Source: Ferrovibrio sp046297895 (GTDB lineage Bacteria > Pseudomonadota > Alphaproteobacteria > Ferrovibrionales > Ferrovibrionaceae). Taken from it: 64,000 nucleotides of DNA. Where the stretch lies: the NCBI RefSeq assembly GCF_046297895.1, contig NZ_JBKBHC010000005.1, positions 124,001 through 188,000 on the forward strand. Reading direction: 5' to 3'. A program made the position numbers and the translations under genes. The notes beneath the pieces were generated by a model. The model saw only the letters and a program-made list of their open reading frames with translations. It had not been told where the DNA came from and ran no database searches. Below are positions 7,167-17,938 of this stretch, one piece after another (position 1 is the stretch's first letter; every line of letters starts with the position of its first letter).

Positions 7167-8974
7167 GCAAGACGGGGCGGCAGATGGACCCGGCCGCGCT
7201 GGAGCAATTGCAGGCCGGGCTGGATGCGCATCGCCGCGGCGACCTGGTCCAGGCGGAAAAGCTCTATCGTGCCGTTCTGGCTGCCGCGCCTGAGACGCTG
7301 GATGCCACCAACTTGCTGGCGCGCCTGCTGATGCAGGTGGGGCGGTCTGCCGAGGCGGCACCGCTGCTGCGCCATGCCCTGGACAGGGCGCCGGGCGAAG
7401 CGGGGCTTTGGTTGAGCTATACCGAGTGCCTTCTGGCAGCGGGCCAGGTGGTGCCGGCCCGCGAGGCGGCGGAAACCGCGCGCCAGTTGGCCCCGAACGA
7501 TATCGAGGCGCTGTATCTGTGGTCGGAATCCCAGCGTCTGGCCGGTGCCTGGGAAATGGCGGCCGGCGGTTATCGCCAGTTGCTGGCGATCCGGGCGGAT
7601 CATGCCGGCGCCTGGCTGCAGCTCGGCGATTGCCTGCGCCGGCTGGGCGACCTGCCCGCCGCACTGGCCGCGGCCAACCGCGCGCTGAACCTGGCGCCGC
7701 AGGCCCCGGAGTGTCACAACAACCTCGGCGGCCTTCTGGCTGCGCAGGGCGATCATGTTGCGGCACTGGAACGTTTCGAGCAGGCCCTGCGCCTGCGGCC
7801 GAATTATGCCCTGGCGCTGATCAACAAATCAGCTTCGCTCCGCGAGATCGGGCAGGGCGCTGCCGCACTCGAACTGGCGCGGCAGGCGGTGCAAATATCG
7901 CAGGGCCATCCCGATGCCTGGCTGGCACAGGCCCAGGCGCTGCATGTGCAGGGTGCCCTGCCGGCGGCGATCGTGGCGTACCGCGAGGCCTTGTCCCGCC
8001 GACCGCAGGATGCCGAGGCGCAATGGAACTATGCTCTTGCCGCCCTGGCCCAGGGCGATTTCGTGAATGGCTGGCTGTCCTATCGCTGGCGCTGGCGCAA
8101 GGCCGAACCGCCCCTGCCGCACAGGAGCTGGCCCTGGCCGGAATGGTCCGGCGAAGGTGAACTGCCGCGGAACCTGCTGGTCTGGGGCGAGCAGGGGCTG
8201 GGCGATCGGTTGCTGTTCCTGCAATTCCTGCCGGAACTGCTGACCGCCGGGAACGGCACGGTGACCCTGGAGACCGATCCGCGTCTGATCCCGCTCCTGC
8301 AACGCAGCTTCCCGCAGTTGCAGCTTGCTGCTGAACAGCCGCAGGCCGATCCGGCGTTGCTGGCCGCCCGGCTCGACGCTCATCTGCCGCTGGGCAACCT
8401 GCCTCGTGGGGCGCCGCCCGGCAAAGCGTATCTCCGGGCCGATACCGCGCGGGCCGCCGAACTGTCGTCCCGCTATCGCCGCGGCGGGGAAACTCTGGTC
8501 GGATTGTCGTGGCGCAGCGCCAACCCTACGCTGGGTGCGGCCAAATCCATCAATCCCGAAGCCCTGGCGCCGCTGGCCGAACTGCCCGGTTGCCGTTTCG
8601 TCAATCTGCAATACGGGGCGACCGAGACCGAGCATGCCACGCTGAAGGCGATGCTGGGCGACCGCTACATCCACGACCCGGCCATCGACGCGCAGAACGA
8701 TCTGGACGGGTTGGCGGCGCAGATCGAGGCGCTGGACCTCGTGCTGACCGTTTCGAATGTGACGGCCCATCTGGCCGGCGCGCTGGGGCAGGCCGTCTGG
8801 CTGCTGGCGCCCGAAGGCAAGAGCCGGTTTTTCTACCTGATGGGGGCGGGCGAAGGCACGCCTTGGTATCCGCGGATGCGGATTTTTCGCCCGGGCATAA
8901 CCGGGGACTGGCCCGGACTGCTGCAAAGCGTGGCAAACAGCCTGGAATCGCTGGAAAAAACAGCTTCCAGGTGA
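7163..8974 (+). CDS. TPR-repeat protein with a glycosyltransferase-like C-terminal domain
   Basis: Protein of 603 residues. Residues about 10-300 are tandem tetratricopeptide repeats of about 34 residues, with the recurring Ala/Gly/Tyr pattern. The C-terminal half contains LVWGEQGLGDRLLFLQF, GLSWRSANPTLGAAKSIN and a late DLVLTVSNVTAHLAGALG motif, which resembles the GT9/GT41-like domain found behind TPRs in many Alphaproteobacteria. It probably glycosylates a protein or surface structure, but the substrate is unknown. No signal peptide is visible, so it acts in the cytoplasm. It overlaps the preceding gene by 4 bases. A 53-base gap separates it from metG. Confidence 0.8.
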   Translation: MSKTGRQMDPAALEQLQAGLDAHRRGDLVQAEKLYRAVLAAAPETLDATNLLARLLMQVGRSAEAAPLLRHALDRAPGEAGLWLSYTECLLAAGQVVPAREAAETARQLAPNDIEALYLWSESQRLAGAWEMAAGGYRQLLAIRADHAGAWLQLGDCLRRLGDLPAALAAANRALNLAPQAPECHNNLGGLLAAQGDHVAALERFEQALRLRPNYALALINKSASLREIGQGAAALELARQAVQISQGHPDAWLAQAQALHVQGALPAAIVAYREALSRRPQDAEAQWNYALAALAQGDFVNGWLSYRWRWRKAEPPLPHRSWPWPEWSGEGELPRNLLVWGEQGLGDRLLFLQFLPELLTAGNGTVTLETDPRLIPLLQRSFPQLQLAAEQPQADPALLAARLDAHLPLGNLPRGAPPGKAYLRADTARAAELSSRYRRGGETLVGLSWRSANPTLGAAKSINPEALAPLAELPGCRFVNLQYGATETEHATLKAMLGDRYIHDPAIDAQNDLDGLAAQIEALDLVLTVSNVTAHLAGALGQAVWLLAPEGKSRFFYLMGAGEGTPWYPRMRIFRPGITGDWPGLLQSVANSLESLEKTASR

Positions 8975-9027
8975 TAGCACAGGGCCCGCCGCTGGCATCG
9001 CCGGCGCCTTGACCCTAGTTTAGGCCC

Positions 9028-10581
9028 ATGACCCGCAAAACCTATTACATCACCACGCCGATCTACTACGTCAACGACAAGCCGCATATCGGACACGCCT
9101 ACACCTCGCTGGCCTGCGACGTGTTGGCGCGCTTCAAGCGGCTGGACGGCTATGATGTGATGTTCCTCACCGGCACGGACGAACATGGCCAGAAGGTGGA
9201 GAAGGCCGCCGATACCGCCGGCGTCGATCCGCAGGCTTTCTGCGACAGGGTGAGTCAGAGCTTCCGCGATCTGGCCGCGGCGATGAACTTCTCCAACGAC
9301 GATTTCATCCGCACCACCGAGCCGCGCCACGTGAAGTCGGTGCAGGCCCTGTGGGAGAAAGTGGCCGCGTCGGGCAACATCTACCTGGGCCATTATGAAG
9401 GCTGGTACGCCGTGCGCGACGAAGCCTTCTATCAGGAAGACGAACTGCAGGACGGCCCGAATGGCCAGAAACTGGCACCGACCGGCGCTCCCGTGGAATG
9501 GGTGAAGGAGCCTTCGTATTTCTTCAAGCTTTCGGCCTGGGGCGAGAAGCTGCTGAAATTCTATGAGGAGAATCCCGGGTTCATCCTACCGGCCAGCCGC
9601 CGTAACGAGGTGATCAGCTTCGTGAAGGGCGGCCTGAAGGATCTTTCCGTGTCGCGCACGACCTTCAAGTGGGGTATCCCGGTGCCGGGCGACGAGGCCC
9701 ATGTGATGTATGTGTGGTTCGACGCGCTGACCAACTACATCACCGCCGCCGGCTATCCCGACACGGCAAGCGATGCCTACAAAAAGTTCTGGCCGGCCGA
9801 CCTGCATATGGTGGGCAAGGACATCCTGCGTTTCCACGCCGTGTACTGGCCGGCTTTCCTGATGGCCGCCGACCTGGCGCCGCCCAAGCGCGTTTTTGCC
9901 CATGGCTGGTGGACCAACGAGGGGCAGAAGATTTCCAAGTCGCTCGGCAACGTGATCGATCCGCTTGCGCTGATCGAGGAATTCGGGCTGGAGCAGACAC
10001 GCTATTTCCTGATGCGGGAAGTGCCGTTCGGCAATGACGGCGATTTTCGCCGTGCTGCCATCGTCAGCCGCATCAACAGCGAACTGGCCAATGGGTTCGG
10101 CAATCTGGCGCAGCGCACCCTCAGCTTCTGCGCCAAGAACACCAATGCCGCCGTGCCGAAGCCGGGCCCGCTGACCGAGATGGACGAGACCCTGCTGGCC
10201 GAGGCCGACAGTCTGATCGACCGCATGCGCGTGGCGCTCGACGACCAGGCCATTCACACGGCTCTGCAACACTGGTTCGATCTGGTGGACGCCGCCAACA
10301 AGTATATAGATGTGGCGGCGCCCTGGACCCTGCGCAAGACCGATCCGGCGCGCATGGAGACCGTGTTGTGGACCCTGCTGGAAGCGATCCGCCAGCTCGC
10401 CATCCTGGCGCAGGCGATCATGCCCAACTCCGCAGCAAAGATGCTGGATCAGCTCGGTGTCTCGGAGGCCGCGCGCGGCTTTGTCCACCTGGGCGAGCCG
10501 GGCCGTTTGCGGGCTGGTACGCCGCTACCCGCACCGCAGGGCGTGTTCCCGCGCCATGTCGAGGCCAAGGAGGGCGCCTGA
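9028..10581 (+). CDS. metG: Methionyl-tRNA synthetase
   Basis: Class I aminoacyl-tRNA synthetase of 517 residues that charges tRNA-Met. The HIGH motif reads PHIGH (residues 19-23) and the KMSKS motif reads KISKS (301-305). It lacks the zinc-knuckle cysteines of the E. coli enzyme and the C-terminal dimerisation domain, which fits the short form common in Alphaproteobacteria. The next gene, tatD, starts 1 base after the stop. The metG-tatD-MBL hydrolase order is widely conserved in this class. Confidence 0.97.
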   Translation: MTRKTYYITTPIYYVNDKPHIGHAYTSLACDVLARFKRLDGYDVMFLTGTDEHGQKVEKAADTAGVDPQAFCDRVSQSFRDLAAAMNFSNDDFIRTTEPRHVKSVQALWEKVAASGNIYLGHYEGWYAVRDEAFYQEDELQDGPNGQKLAPTGAPVEWVKEPSYFFKLSAWGEKLLKFYEENPGFILPASRRNEVISFVKGGLKDLSVSRTTFKWGIPVPGDEAHVMYVWFDALTNYITAAGYPDTASDAYKKFWPADLHMVGKDILRFHAVYWPAFLMAADLAPPKRVFAHGWWTNEGQKISKSLGNVIDPLALIEEFGLEQTRYFLMREVPFGNDGDFRRAAIVSRINSELANGFGNLAQRTLSFCAKNTNAAVPKPGPLTEMDETLLAEADSLIDRMRVALDDQAIHTALQHWFDLVDAANKYIDVAAPWTLRKTDPARMETVLWTLLEAIRQLAILAQAIMPNSAAKMLDQLGVSEAARGFVHLGEPGRLRAGTPLPAPQGVFPRHVEAKEGA

Positions 10582-10582
10582 T

Positions 10583-11392
10583 ATGGCCCTGCTGATCGAC
10601 AGCCACTGCCACCTTGATTTCCCGGACTTCGCCGAAGAGCGGGATGCGATCATCCAGCGCGCGCGCCAGGCCGGGGTTGGTCTGATGCTGACCATCTCGA
10701 CGCGGTTGGACCAGTTCGACCGCGTGCTGGAGGTGGCTGAATCCTATCCCGATGTCTATTGCACCGTCGGCATCCATCCGCATGAGGCCGATGACCATGT
10801 GGACGTCGCCGCGGCGAAACTGATTGAACTGGCAGCACACCCGAAGGTTGTCGGCATCGGAGAGACCGGACTGGATTATTTCTACGAGCACAGCGACCGC
10901 GAAGCGCAGAAAAAATGCTTCCTGGCGCATATCCAGGCGGCGCGCGAAACCGGCCTGCCTGTGGTGATCCACACCCGCGATGCCGACGAGGACACCGCCG
11001 CCATCATCGAATCCGAAATGGCGAAGGGTAAATTCAAGGGCCTGCTGCACTGTTTTTCGTCGGGCCATGCCCTGGCCGAACTGGCCGTGACGCATGACAT
11101 GATGGTCTCGTTCTCGGGTATCCTGACCTTCAACAAGGCGCGCGAGGTGCAGCATTCGGCGCAGGTTCTGCCGCTGCAGAACCTGCTGGTGGAAACCGAT
11201 GCGCCGTATCTGGCGCCGGTGCCGCTGCGCGGCAAGCGCAACGAACCTTCCTTCGTGGTGCATACAGTAGCCTTCCTTGCCAAGCTGAAGCAGATCGGCA
11301 TCGCCGAGCTGACCGAGGCGACCACGGCGAATTTCCTGCGCCTGTTCGACAAGGTGCCTCGGGCGGCGCTGATCGACCGCCGCGCGGCCTGA
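10583..11392 (+). CDS. TatD-family metal-dependent DNase/hydrolase
   Basis: TIM-barrel metal-dependent hydrolase of 269 residues. The metal motif DSHCHLD is at residues 6-12, followed by the family motifs GIHPHEAD, GETGLDYFY and VETDAPYLAP. Members have 3'-5' exonuclease or D-aminoacyl-tRNA deacylase activity, so the name is by family only. The start is the ATG at 10583, 1 base after the metG stop; the frame is open further up only inside metG. Translational coupling with metG is likely. Confidence 0.93.
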   Translation: MALLIDSHCHLDFPDFAEERDAIIQRARQAGVGLMLTISTRLDQFDRVLEVAESYPDVYCTVGIHPHEADDHVDVAAAKLIELAAHPKVVGIGETGLDYFYEHSDREAQKKCFLAHIQAARETGLPVVIHTRDADEDTAAIIESEMAKGKFKGLLHCFSSGHALAELAVTHDMMVSFSGILTFNKAREVQHSAQVLPLQNLLVETDAPYLAPVPLRGKRNEPSFVVHTVAFLAKLKQIGIAELTEATTANFLRLFDKVPRAALIDRRAA

Positions 11393-11401
11393 CGCCAGCC
11401 G

Positions 11402-12157
11402 ATGCGCGCGATCATCCTGGGCTGCGGTACGTCCGCCGGCGTTCCCCGCATCGATGGCGATTGGGGCGCATGCGATCCGGCCGAACCGAAAAACCGGCGC
11501 AGCCGTTGTTCCATTGTGGTCGAACACGGCGATACCAGGCTGCTGATCGACACCAGCCCTGACCTGCGCAGCCAGTTTCTGGCCAACGGGATATCCTGGG
11601 TGAGTGCCGTGGCCTGGACCCACGATCACGCCGATCAGACCCATGGCCTGGATGACCTGCGCATCCTGGCCTATACCTCGCGCCAGCGCGTGCCGGGTTA
11701 TGCCGATGCCTTCACCCATGAGCGTCTGCAACGCAAGTTCGGATACTGCTTCGAGAAGGCCGGCGATGGTTATCCACCCATCATCGAACCGCGTCTGATC
11801 GATGGACCGTTTACCGTGGGCGATATCGACGTGACGCCGATCCGCCAGCGGCATGGCAACATCGATTCTCTCGGCTTCCGTTTCGGGGATATGGCCTATT
11901 CCAACGATGTCGTCGGCCTGGATGATGATGCTTTTGCGGCATTGGCCGGCGTGAGGCTCTGGATCGTCGACGCGATGCGTTACACCCCGCATCCGACTCA
12001 CAGCCATGTGGCGCAGACACTGGATTGGATCGCGCGGGTGAAACCGCAGCGCGCGGTGCTGACCAACATGCATATAGATCTCGATTACAATAAACTGAAA
12101 AGCGAACTGCCGCCCGGCGTGGAACCGGCGTATGACGGCATGGTGCTGGAATGCTGA
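11402..12157 (+). CDS. Metallo-beta-lactamase-fold hydrolase (PhnP/RNase Z-like)
   Basis: Protein of 251 residues with the metallo-beta-lactamase fold. The metal site is THDHADQTHGLDD (His74, His76, Asp78), with DTSPDLRSQ upstream and a late HSHVAQTLDWI histidine pair. The opening ILGCGTSAGVPRIDGDWG is typical of the PhnP-like group, which includes cyclic phosphodiesterases. It lies 9 bases after tatD and overlaps the next gene by 7, so it belongs to the metG operon. Its own substrate is unknown; no phosphonate gene is near. Confidence 0.85.
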   Translation: MRAIILGCGTSAGVPRIDGDWGACDPAEPKNRRSRCSIVVEHGDTRLLIDTSPDLRSQFLANGISWVSAVAWTHDHADQTHGLDDLRILAYTSRQRVPGYADAFTHERLQRKFGYCFEKAGDGYPPIIEPRLIDGPFTVGDIDVTPIRQRHGNIDSLGFRFGDMAYSNDVVGLDDDAFAALAGVRLWIVDAMRYTPHPTHSHVAQTLDWIARVKPQRAVLTNMHIDLDYNKLKSELPPGVEPAYDGMVLEC

Positions 12158-13128
12158 AATCGATATGGGCGGTGTCGCAGAAGGGCGCCGTGGGCATGCT
12201 GAACCAGGCCCTTGGCCTGGCCGAAGCCCTGTTCAACGGCGGCGGTTTTGGCCTGCCGCAGAGTTTCGAGGTGGAGTATCGCTGGCCCTATACCTGGGCG
12301 CCGATGCATCCGGCTTTCGCCAGCCTGGACGCGCTGACGCCCGACAGCCGTGCCCTGTTTGGCGACCAGCCCTGGCCGGACGTGCTGATCACCTGCGGCC
12401 GTAAATCGGCGCTTTGGGCCCTGGCCGTAAAAAAGGCCAGCGGCGGCCGTACTATCCTGATCCACATCCAGGATCCCAAGGCGTCTACGCGCCACTGGAA
12501 TCTGCTGGTTGTGCCCGAACATGATCGCGCGCGCGGCCCGAATGTTTTGGTATCGAAAGGCGCACTGCACCGCGTGACGCGGCTGAAACTGGAAACCGGT
12601 GCCGAGGCGATCCGTCAGGAGCATGCGCACCTGCCGCACCCTCGTGTCGCGGTTCTGGTCGGCGGCAACAACCGCTATTACACGCTGGACGAAGACTGGA
12701 TGCACAACTTCGTCGCCCAGTTGCGCAACATGTGTGAGCGCTCGGGCTGCGGCATCATGGCCACGATCTCTCGCCGCAGCGGCGAGGCGGAGACCAACAT
12801 CCTGCGCGGAGGCCTCGCCAGCCTGCCCGCCGTATTATGGGACGGGAAGGGACCCAATCCGTATTTCGGCTTTCTTGGTCTGGCCGATGCGATCGTGGTG
12901 ACCTGCGACTCCGTGTCGATGATTTCCGAGGCCTGCTCGACGGGAAAGCCGGTACTGGTGGCGAAGCTTCCCGGGCAGTCGAAGCGCTTCGACGCGTTTT
13001 TCGAAAGCCTGCTGCAACAGGGCCTGATCCAGTGGTTCGACGGCCGCCTGATGCAGTGGGACACGCGGCGCCTGGATGACATGGACCATATCGCGCAGGA
13101 CGTCCGCCAGCGTCTGGGCTGGATCTGA
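12151..13128 (+). CDS. ELM1/GtrOC1-like family protein (DUF1022)
   Basis: Protein of 325 residues of the family named after plant mitochondrial fission factor ELM1. Recognised from the opening SIWAVSQKGAVGMLNQALGL, the QDPKASTRHWNLLVVPEHD centre and the VTCDSVSMISEACSTGKPV end. The C-terminal part resembles nucleotide-sugar glycosyltransferases (Rossmann-like). The bacterial role is not established; a glycosyltransferase is the usual guess. It is the last gene of the metG-tatD-hydrolase operon and ends 128 bases before exbB. Confidence 0.8.
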   Translation: MLKSIWAVSQKGAVGMLNQALGLAEALFNGGGFGLPQSFEVEYRWPYTWAPMHPAFASLDALTPDSRALFGDQPWPDVLITCGRKSALWALAVKKASGGRTILIHIQDPKASTRHWNLLVVPEHDRARGPNVLVSKGALHRVTRLKLETGAEAIRQEHAHLPHPRVAVLVGGNNRYYTLDEDWMHNFVAQLRNMCERSGCGIMATISRRSGEAETNILRGGLASLPAVLWDGKGPNPYFGFLGLADAIVVTCDSVSMISEACSTGKPVLVAKLPGQSKRFDAFFESLLQQGLIQWFDGRLMQWDTRRLDDMDHIAQDVRQRLGWI

Positions 13129-13140
13129 TCTTTTCTTTTC

Positions 13141-13155
13141 TGTTATAATATAACA
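13141..13155 (+). promoter_or_regulatory. Palindromic operator over a -10 box, upstream of exbB
   Basis: The sequence TGTTATAATATAACA is a perfect 7-1-7 palindrome in a short AT-rich gap and contains a consensus -10 box, TATAAT (13144-13149). No good -35 box lies 17 bases upstream. The size and symmetry are like Fur-family operators, but the bases are not the classic Fur box. A repressor bound here would block the promoter of the exbB-to-DUF1513 operon, whose genes suggest iron control. Confidence 0.55.
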
Positions 13156-13256
13156 AATTTTGGCCGCACCGCTTTATTTTGCGAGCGTTTCTCATTATTA
13201 ATAGCTGAGTCCCCGGGCACGCAGCCATACGCAGATATGGCCTTAATTGGAGTAAC

Positions 13257-13952
<696 letters not shown>

Positions 13953-13960
13953 AGGCAGTC

Positions 13961-14421
<461 letters not shown>

Positions 14422-14425
<4 letters not shown>

Positions 14426-15198
14426 ATGCCATGAAGACGCAGGTTTCATCCTGGACGGTGTCGATAGCGGCCCATGTGGCCGTGGCATCGGCGCTGCTGT
14501 TCGGCCTGCCGTTTTTCACCAAGCCCATCGTTGCCGAGGAGAAATTCCAGGGCGTAGAGGTGCTGCTGATGGCCAGCGCTCCGCCGATGGATGCGTCGCC
14601 TCCACCGCAGCCGCTGGCAGATCATGCTCCCCCGCCGCCACCACCGGAGCCGATCAGAGAACCCGAACCGATCACCTCCACGTCGGCCGCGCCGGATGTC
14701 GAGCCGGCGCCACCGCCCAAGCCCAAGCCGCTGGTGCAGCGGCCGCCGAAACCGCAGCCGCCGAAGCCCCAGGCGGAACAGGTAAAGGCCCCAGTGGAGC
14801 CCGCTGCGCCCGCAGCCGAACCGGTGCCCGAGAAGCTACAGATCGCTGCCGCGCCGACGGCTCCACCCGGGCCGGTGATGGCAGCGCCGCGCGTGACGGT
14901 CAATCCGAATGCCGAGGCCAGTTACTATGCCGCGCTGCTGGCGTGGCTGGAGCGACACAAAGAGTATCCGCGCCGTGCCCAATTACGACGCATGGAAGGC
15001 GTTGCGCATCTGCGCTTCACCATCGACGGGCACGGTCGCGTCATACGGCATCGCATCGAACGCAGTTCCGGGCACGATACGCTCGATGACGCCGTAGAGC
15101 GGATGATCGCCAAGGCATCGCCGCTGCCGCCGATCCCGGCGACATTGGGCAAGGACAGTCTGGATGTCGTCGTACCGATCCAGTTCTTCCTGAAATGA
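14422..15198 (+). CDS. tonB: Energy transducer TonB
   Basis: Protein of 258 residues with an N-terminal membrane anchor (about 10-30), a long Pro/Lys/Glu-rich spacer (about 52-150) that spans the periplasm, and a C-terminal TonB domain (about 165-258) with LERHKEYPRRAQLRRMEG and a closing VVVPIQFFLK. It carries energy from ExbBD to outer-membrane receptors. No TonB-dependent receptor is encoded in this window, so its receptor must be elsewhere. A second in-frame ATG lies 3 codons in. It overlaps exbD by 4 bases. Confidence 0.92.
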
Positions 15199-15221
15199 GT
15201 CTGTACAAAGGAAAAATCGTT

Positions 15222-16499
15222 ATGCACCGTCTTGCTCTCGCCCTTACCGTCATGTTCGGGCTGCTTTTTGGCGCAACAGCGCCAGCCGTGGCCAAAGACG
15301 ACATCAAGGCCGGGGTGATCAAGACCTACGGCGACATCGCGCAGGCGATCTATGAGGATTCGCTGGTTACTGCCCGTAACCTGCAGAAGGCCGTGGCGGC
15401 TCTGGTGGCGGCGCCTTCGGAAGCAACGCTGAAAGCGGCCCGCGAAGCCTGGATCGCGGCCCGCGTGCCATACATGCAGAGCGAGGTGTATCGCTTCGGC
15501 AATCCGATTGTCGATGAGTGGGAGGGCCGCGTGAATGCCTGGCCGTTGGACGAAGGCCTGATCGACTACGTCGATGCCGGGCGTTATGGCGAAGAATCCG
15601 ATGAGAACCCGCTCTACACGGCCAACGTGATCGCGAACAAGCAGGTCAAGTTCGGCGGCAAGGTTCTGGACGCAGCGAAGATCGACTGGAAATTGTTGCG
15701 CAAGCTGCATGAGGTGGGTGGCGTGGAGGCCAATGTCGCCACCGGCTATCACGCCATCGAGTTTCTGCTGTGGGGCCAGGATCTGAACGGCACCGCTGCA
15801 GGCGCGGGCAACCGGCCCTGGACCGACTTTGCGAAGCAGGGCTGCACTAATGGCAACTGCGACCGCCGCGCCCAGTATCTGACGGTGGCAACACAGATGC
15901 TGGTCGACGACCTTGGCTGGATGGCCAGGCAGTGGCAGCCCGAAGGCGCGGCACGCAAAGCGCTGACCGAGAAAGGCCTGGATGCCGGTATCGCGGCGAT
16001 CGTGACCGGTCTGGGCAGCCTTTCATATGGCGAGCTGGCCGGCGAGCGCATGAAACTGGGCCTCCTGCTGCACGACCCTGAGGAGGAACATGACTGCTTC
16101 TCCGATAATACCCACAATGCCCATTACTACGATGTGCTTGGCATGCTGAATGTCTATGGCGGCGAATACAGGCGCATCAATGGCAATGTGGTGAAGGGGC
16201 AGGGCCTGACCCATCTGGTGCGCGCTGCGGCACCGGACCTCGATACCGAGATGCGGGCGAAACTGAAGGCAACCATGGAGGCCTTCGATGCGATCAAGCG
16301 ACGTGCTGAAGCCAAGGAAGCCTACGATCAGATGGTCGGTGAAGGCAATGCTGAGGGTAACGCCATGATACAGGCCGGCATCGACCGGCTGACCGACCAG
16401 ACAAAGACATTGGAGCGCGTACTGGCCGCGCTGAAACTGAAGGCGACCTTTGAAGGTTCGGACAGCCTCGATGCGCCTGACAAAGTCGGCAAGAAGTAA
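15222..16499 (+). CDS. Imelysin-family periplasmic iron-regulated protein (IrpA-like)
   Basis: Protein of 425 residues with a signal peptide (cleavage near AVA-K, about residue 24). It has the imelysin (peptidase M75-like) fold marked by the conserved GxHxxE motif, here GYHAIEFLLWGQD. The start is the ATG at 15222, preceded by AAAGGA at 9 bases and giving a clean signal peptide; an upstream ATG overlaps the tonB stop but lacks a site. Family members are periplasmic or lipid-anchored and are tied to iron uptake; proteolysis is not generally shown. Its last 29 bases overlap the diheme gene. Confidence 0.88.
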   Translation: MHRLALALTVMFGLLFGATAPAVAKDDIKAGVIKTYGDIAQAIYEDSLVTARNLQKAVAALVAAPSEATLKAAREAWIAARVPYMQSEVYRFGNPIVDEWEGRVNAWPLDEGLIDYVDAGRYGEESDENPLYTANVIANKQVKFGGKVLDAAKIDWKLLRKLHEVGGVEANVATGYHAIEFLLWGQDLNGTAAGAGNRPWTDFAKQGCTNGNCDRRAQYLTVATQMLVDDLGWMARQWQPEGAARKALTEKGLDAGIAAIVTGLGSLSYGELAGERMKLGLLLHDPEEEHDCFSDNTHNAHYYDVLGMLNVYGGEYRRINGNVVKGQGLTHLVRAAAPDLDTEMRAKLKATMEAFDAIKRRAEAKEAYDQMVGEGNAEGNAMIQAGIDRLTDQTKTLERVLAALKLKATFEGSDSLDAPDKVGKK

Positions 16500-17925
16500 T
16501 CATCTCGCGGCCAGCATTGTCGTCCTTGCGACAGTGCTGGCGCAGCCGGCCAAGGCAGATCAAAGCCGGGCAGATGAACGCCGTCCCGGCGGCGAAGCCA
16601 CGGTGAACAAGCCGCTGAACAGTTCGATCTTTTCCCATCCTTCCGCAAACATGCGGTTTGAGCGCCAGCTTGATTTCAGGATCGGCGACGGCATTTTTCG
16701 CAAGCTCTGGGCCTCCTCGCCGAGTTCCACCACGTCATCGGACGGGCTCGGGCCGCTGTATAACGCGCGCTCCTGTCAGTCCTGCCACCTGAAGGACGGC
16801 CGTGGCCGTCCGCCTGCGGGCGACGAGCCCGCCGTGACGATGTTCCTGCGGCTGAGCATCCCGCCGCAGACCGATGCCGACCGACAGGCGCTGGACAAAT
16901 TCCTGCGCAATGTGACGCCAGAGCCGACTTATGGTGCGCAGTTGCAGAACTTCTCCGTGCAGGGATTGCTGGCCGAGGGCCGCATGGAAATCCAGTACAG
17001 CGATGTGAAGGTGCAACTCGCAGAGGGCGAGACCGTCACGCTGCGCAAGCCAAGCTATGCCATTGCCGATCTGAATTACGGGCCGTTGCATCCGCAGGCC
17101 ATGATCTCGCCGCGCGTCACCCCGCAGATGATCGGCCTGGGTTTGCTGGAGATGATCCCGGAAGCCGATATCCTGCGCCATGCCGACCCGGAGGATGCCG
17201 ACCGCGACGGTATCGCCGGGCTGCCCAACCGGGTTTGGAGCCACATCCATGGCAAACCCATGCTCGGTCGGTTCGGCTGGAAGGCCGGTTCCGCCACCGT
17301 GGCCGACCAGACGGCGGAGGCTTTTGCTGGCGATCTTGGCCTGTCTACGCCGCTGCTGCCCGCAGCTTCGCATGGCGAATGCACGAGCGGCCAGCATGCC
17401 TGCCTCAGCGCGCCCAATGGCGACGATGAGGGCGAGGGCATAGAGGTGCCGCGGCAGATGTTCGAATTGACGGTGTTCTATGCGCGCAATCTGGCTGTAC
17501 CGGCACGCCGCAAGCCAGACGATCCAGCCGTGCGGCGCGGCCAGGCGCTGTTTGCCGCCGCGGGCTGCGCAAGCTGCCACGTGCCGCAATTCAGGACGAG
17601 CGTCGATCCGGCGCATCCAGAACAATCGGACCAGACCATATGGCCCTACACCGACCTGCTGCTGCACGACATGGGCGAGGGGCTGGCCGACAATCGGCCG
17701 GAAGGCCGAGCCAGCGGCCGGCATTGGCGCACCGCACCGCTCTGGGGCATCGGCCTGACCCGAACGGTAAGCGGCCACGATTTCATGCTGCATGACGGCC
17801 GCGCCCGTGGCGTGCTGGAGGCCATCCTGTGGCATGGTGGCGAGGCGCAGTCCGCGCGCGACCGCGTGGCCGGCATGAGCCGGCAGGATCGTGCCGACCT
17901 TCTGGCCTTCATCAATTCGCTGTAA
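16471..17925 (+). CDS. Diheme c-type oxidoreductase-like protein (DUF1111)
   Basis: Exported protein of 484 residues (signal peptide to about residue 29) of the DUF1111 'thiol/diheme oxidoreductase' family. It has two CxxCH heme motifs, CQSCH at 102-106 and CASCH at 366-370. The start overlaps the preceding imelysin gene by 29 bases, which gives a sensible N-terminus. In other bacteria this family sits beside imelysins, as here. A role in oxidising or reducing iron in the periplasm is the favoured inference, since electrons could pass through its hemes; the electron partner is unknown. Confidence 0.88.
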   Translation: MRLTKSARSNHLAASIVVLATVLAQPAKADQSRADERRPGGEATVNKPLNSSIFSHPSANMRFERQLDFRIGDGIFRKLWASSPSSTTSSDGLGPLYNARSCQSCHLKDGRGRPPAGDEPAVTMFLRLSIPPQTDADRQALDKFLRNVTPEPTYGAQLQNFSVQGLLAEGRMEIQYSDVKVQLAEGETVTLRKPSYAIADLNYGPLHPQAMISPRVTPQMIGLGLLEMIPEADILRHADPEDADRDGIAGLPNRVWSHIHGKPMLGRFGWKAGSATVADQTAEAFAGDLGLSTPLLPAASHGECTSGQHACLSAPNGDDEGEGIEVPRQMFELTVFYARNLAVPARRKPDDPAVRRGQALFAAAGCASCHVPQFRTSVDPAHPEQSDQTIWPYTDLLLHDMGEGLADNRPEGRASGRHWRTAPLWGIGLTRTVSGHDFMLHDGRARGVLEAILWHGGEAQSARDRVAGMSRQDRADLLAFINSL

Positions 17926-17938
17926 CCCGGAGCCTGGG

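Noticed and set aside
9010..9030. TTGACC motif next to the metG start as a -35 box
   Set aside because: It is only about 12 bases from the start codon, with no room for a -10 box.
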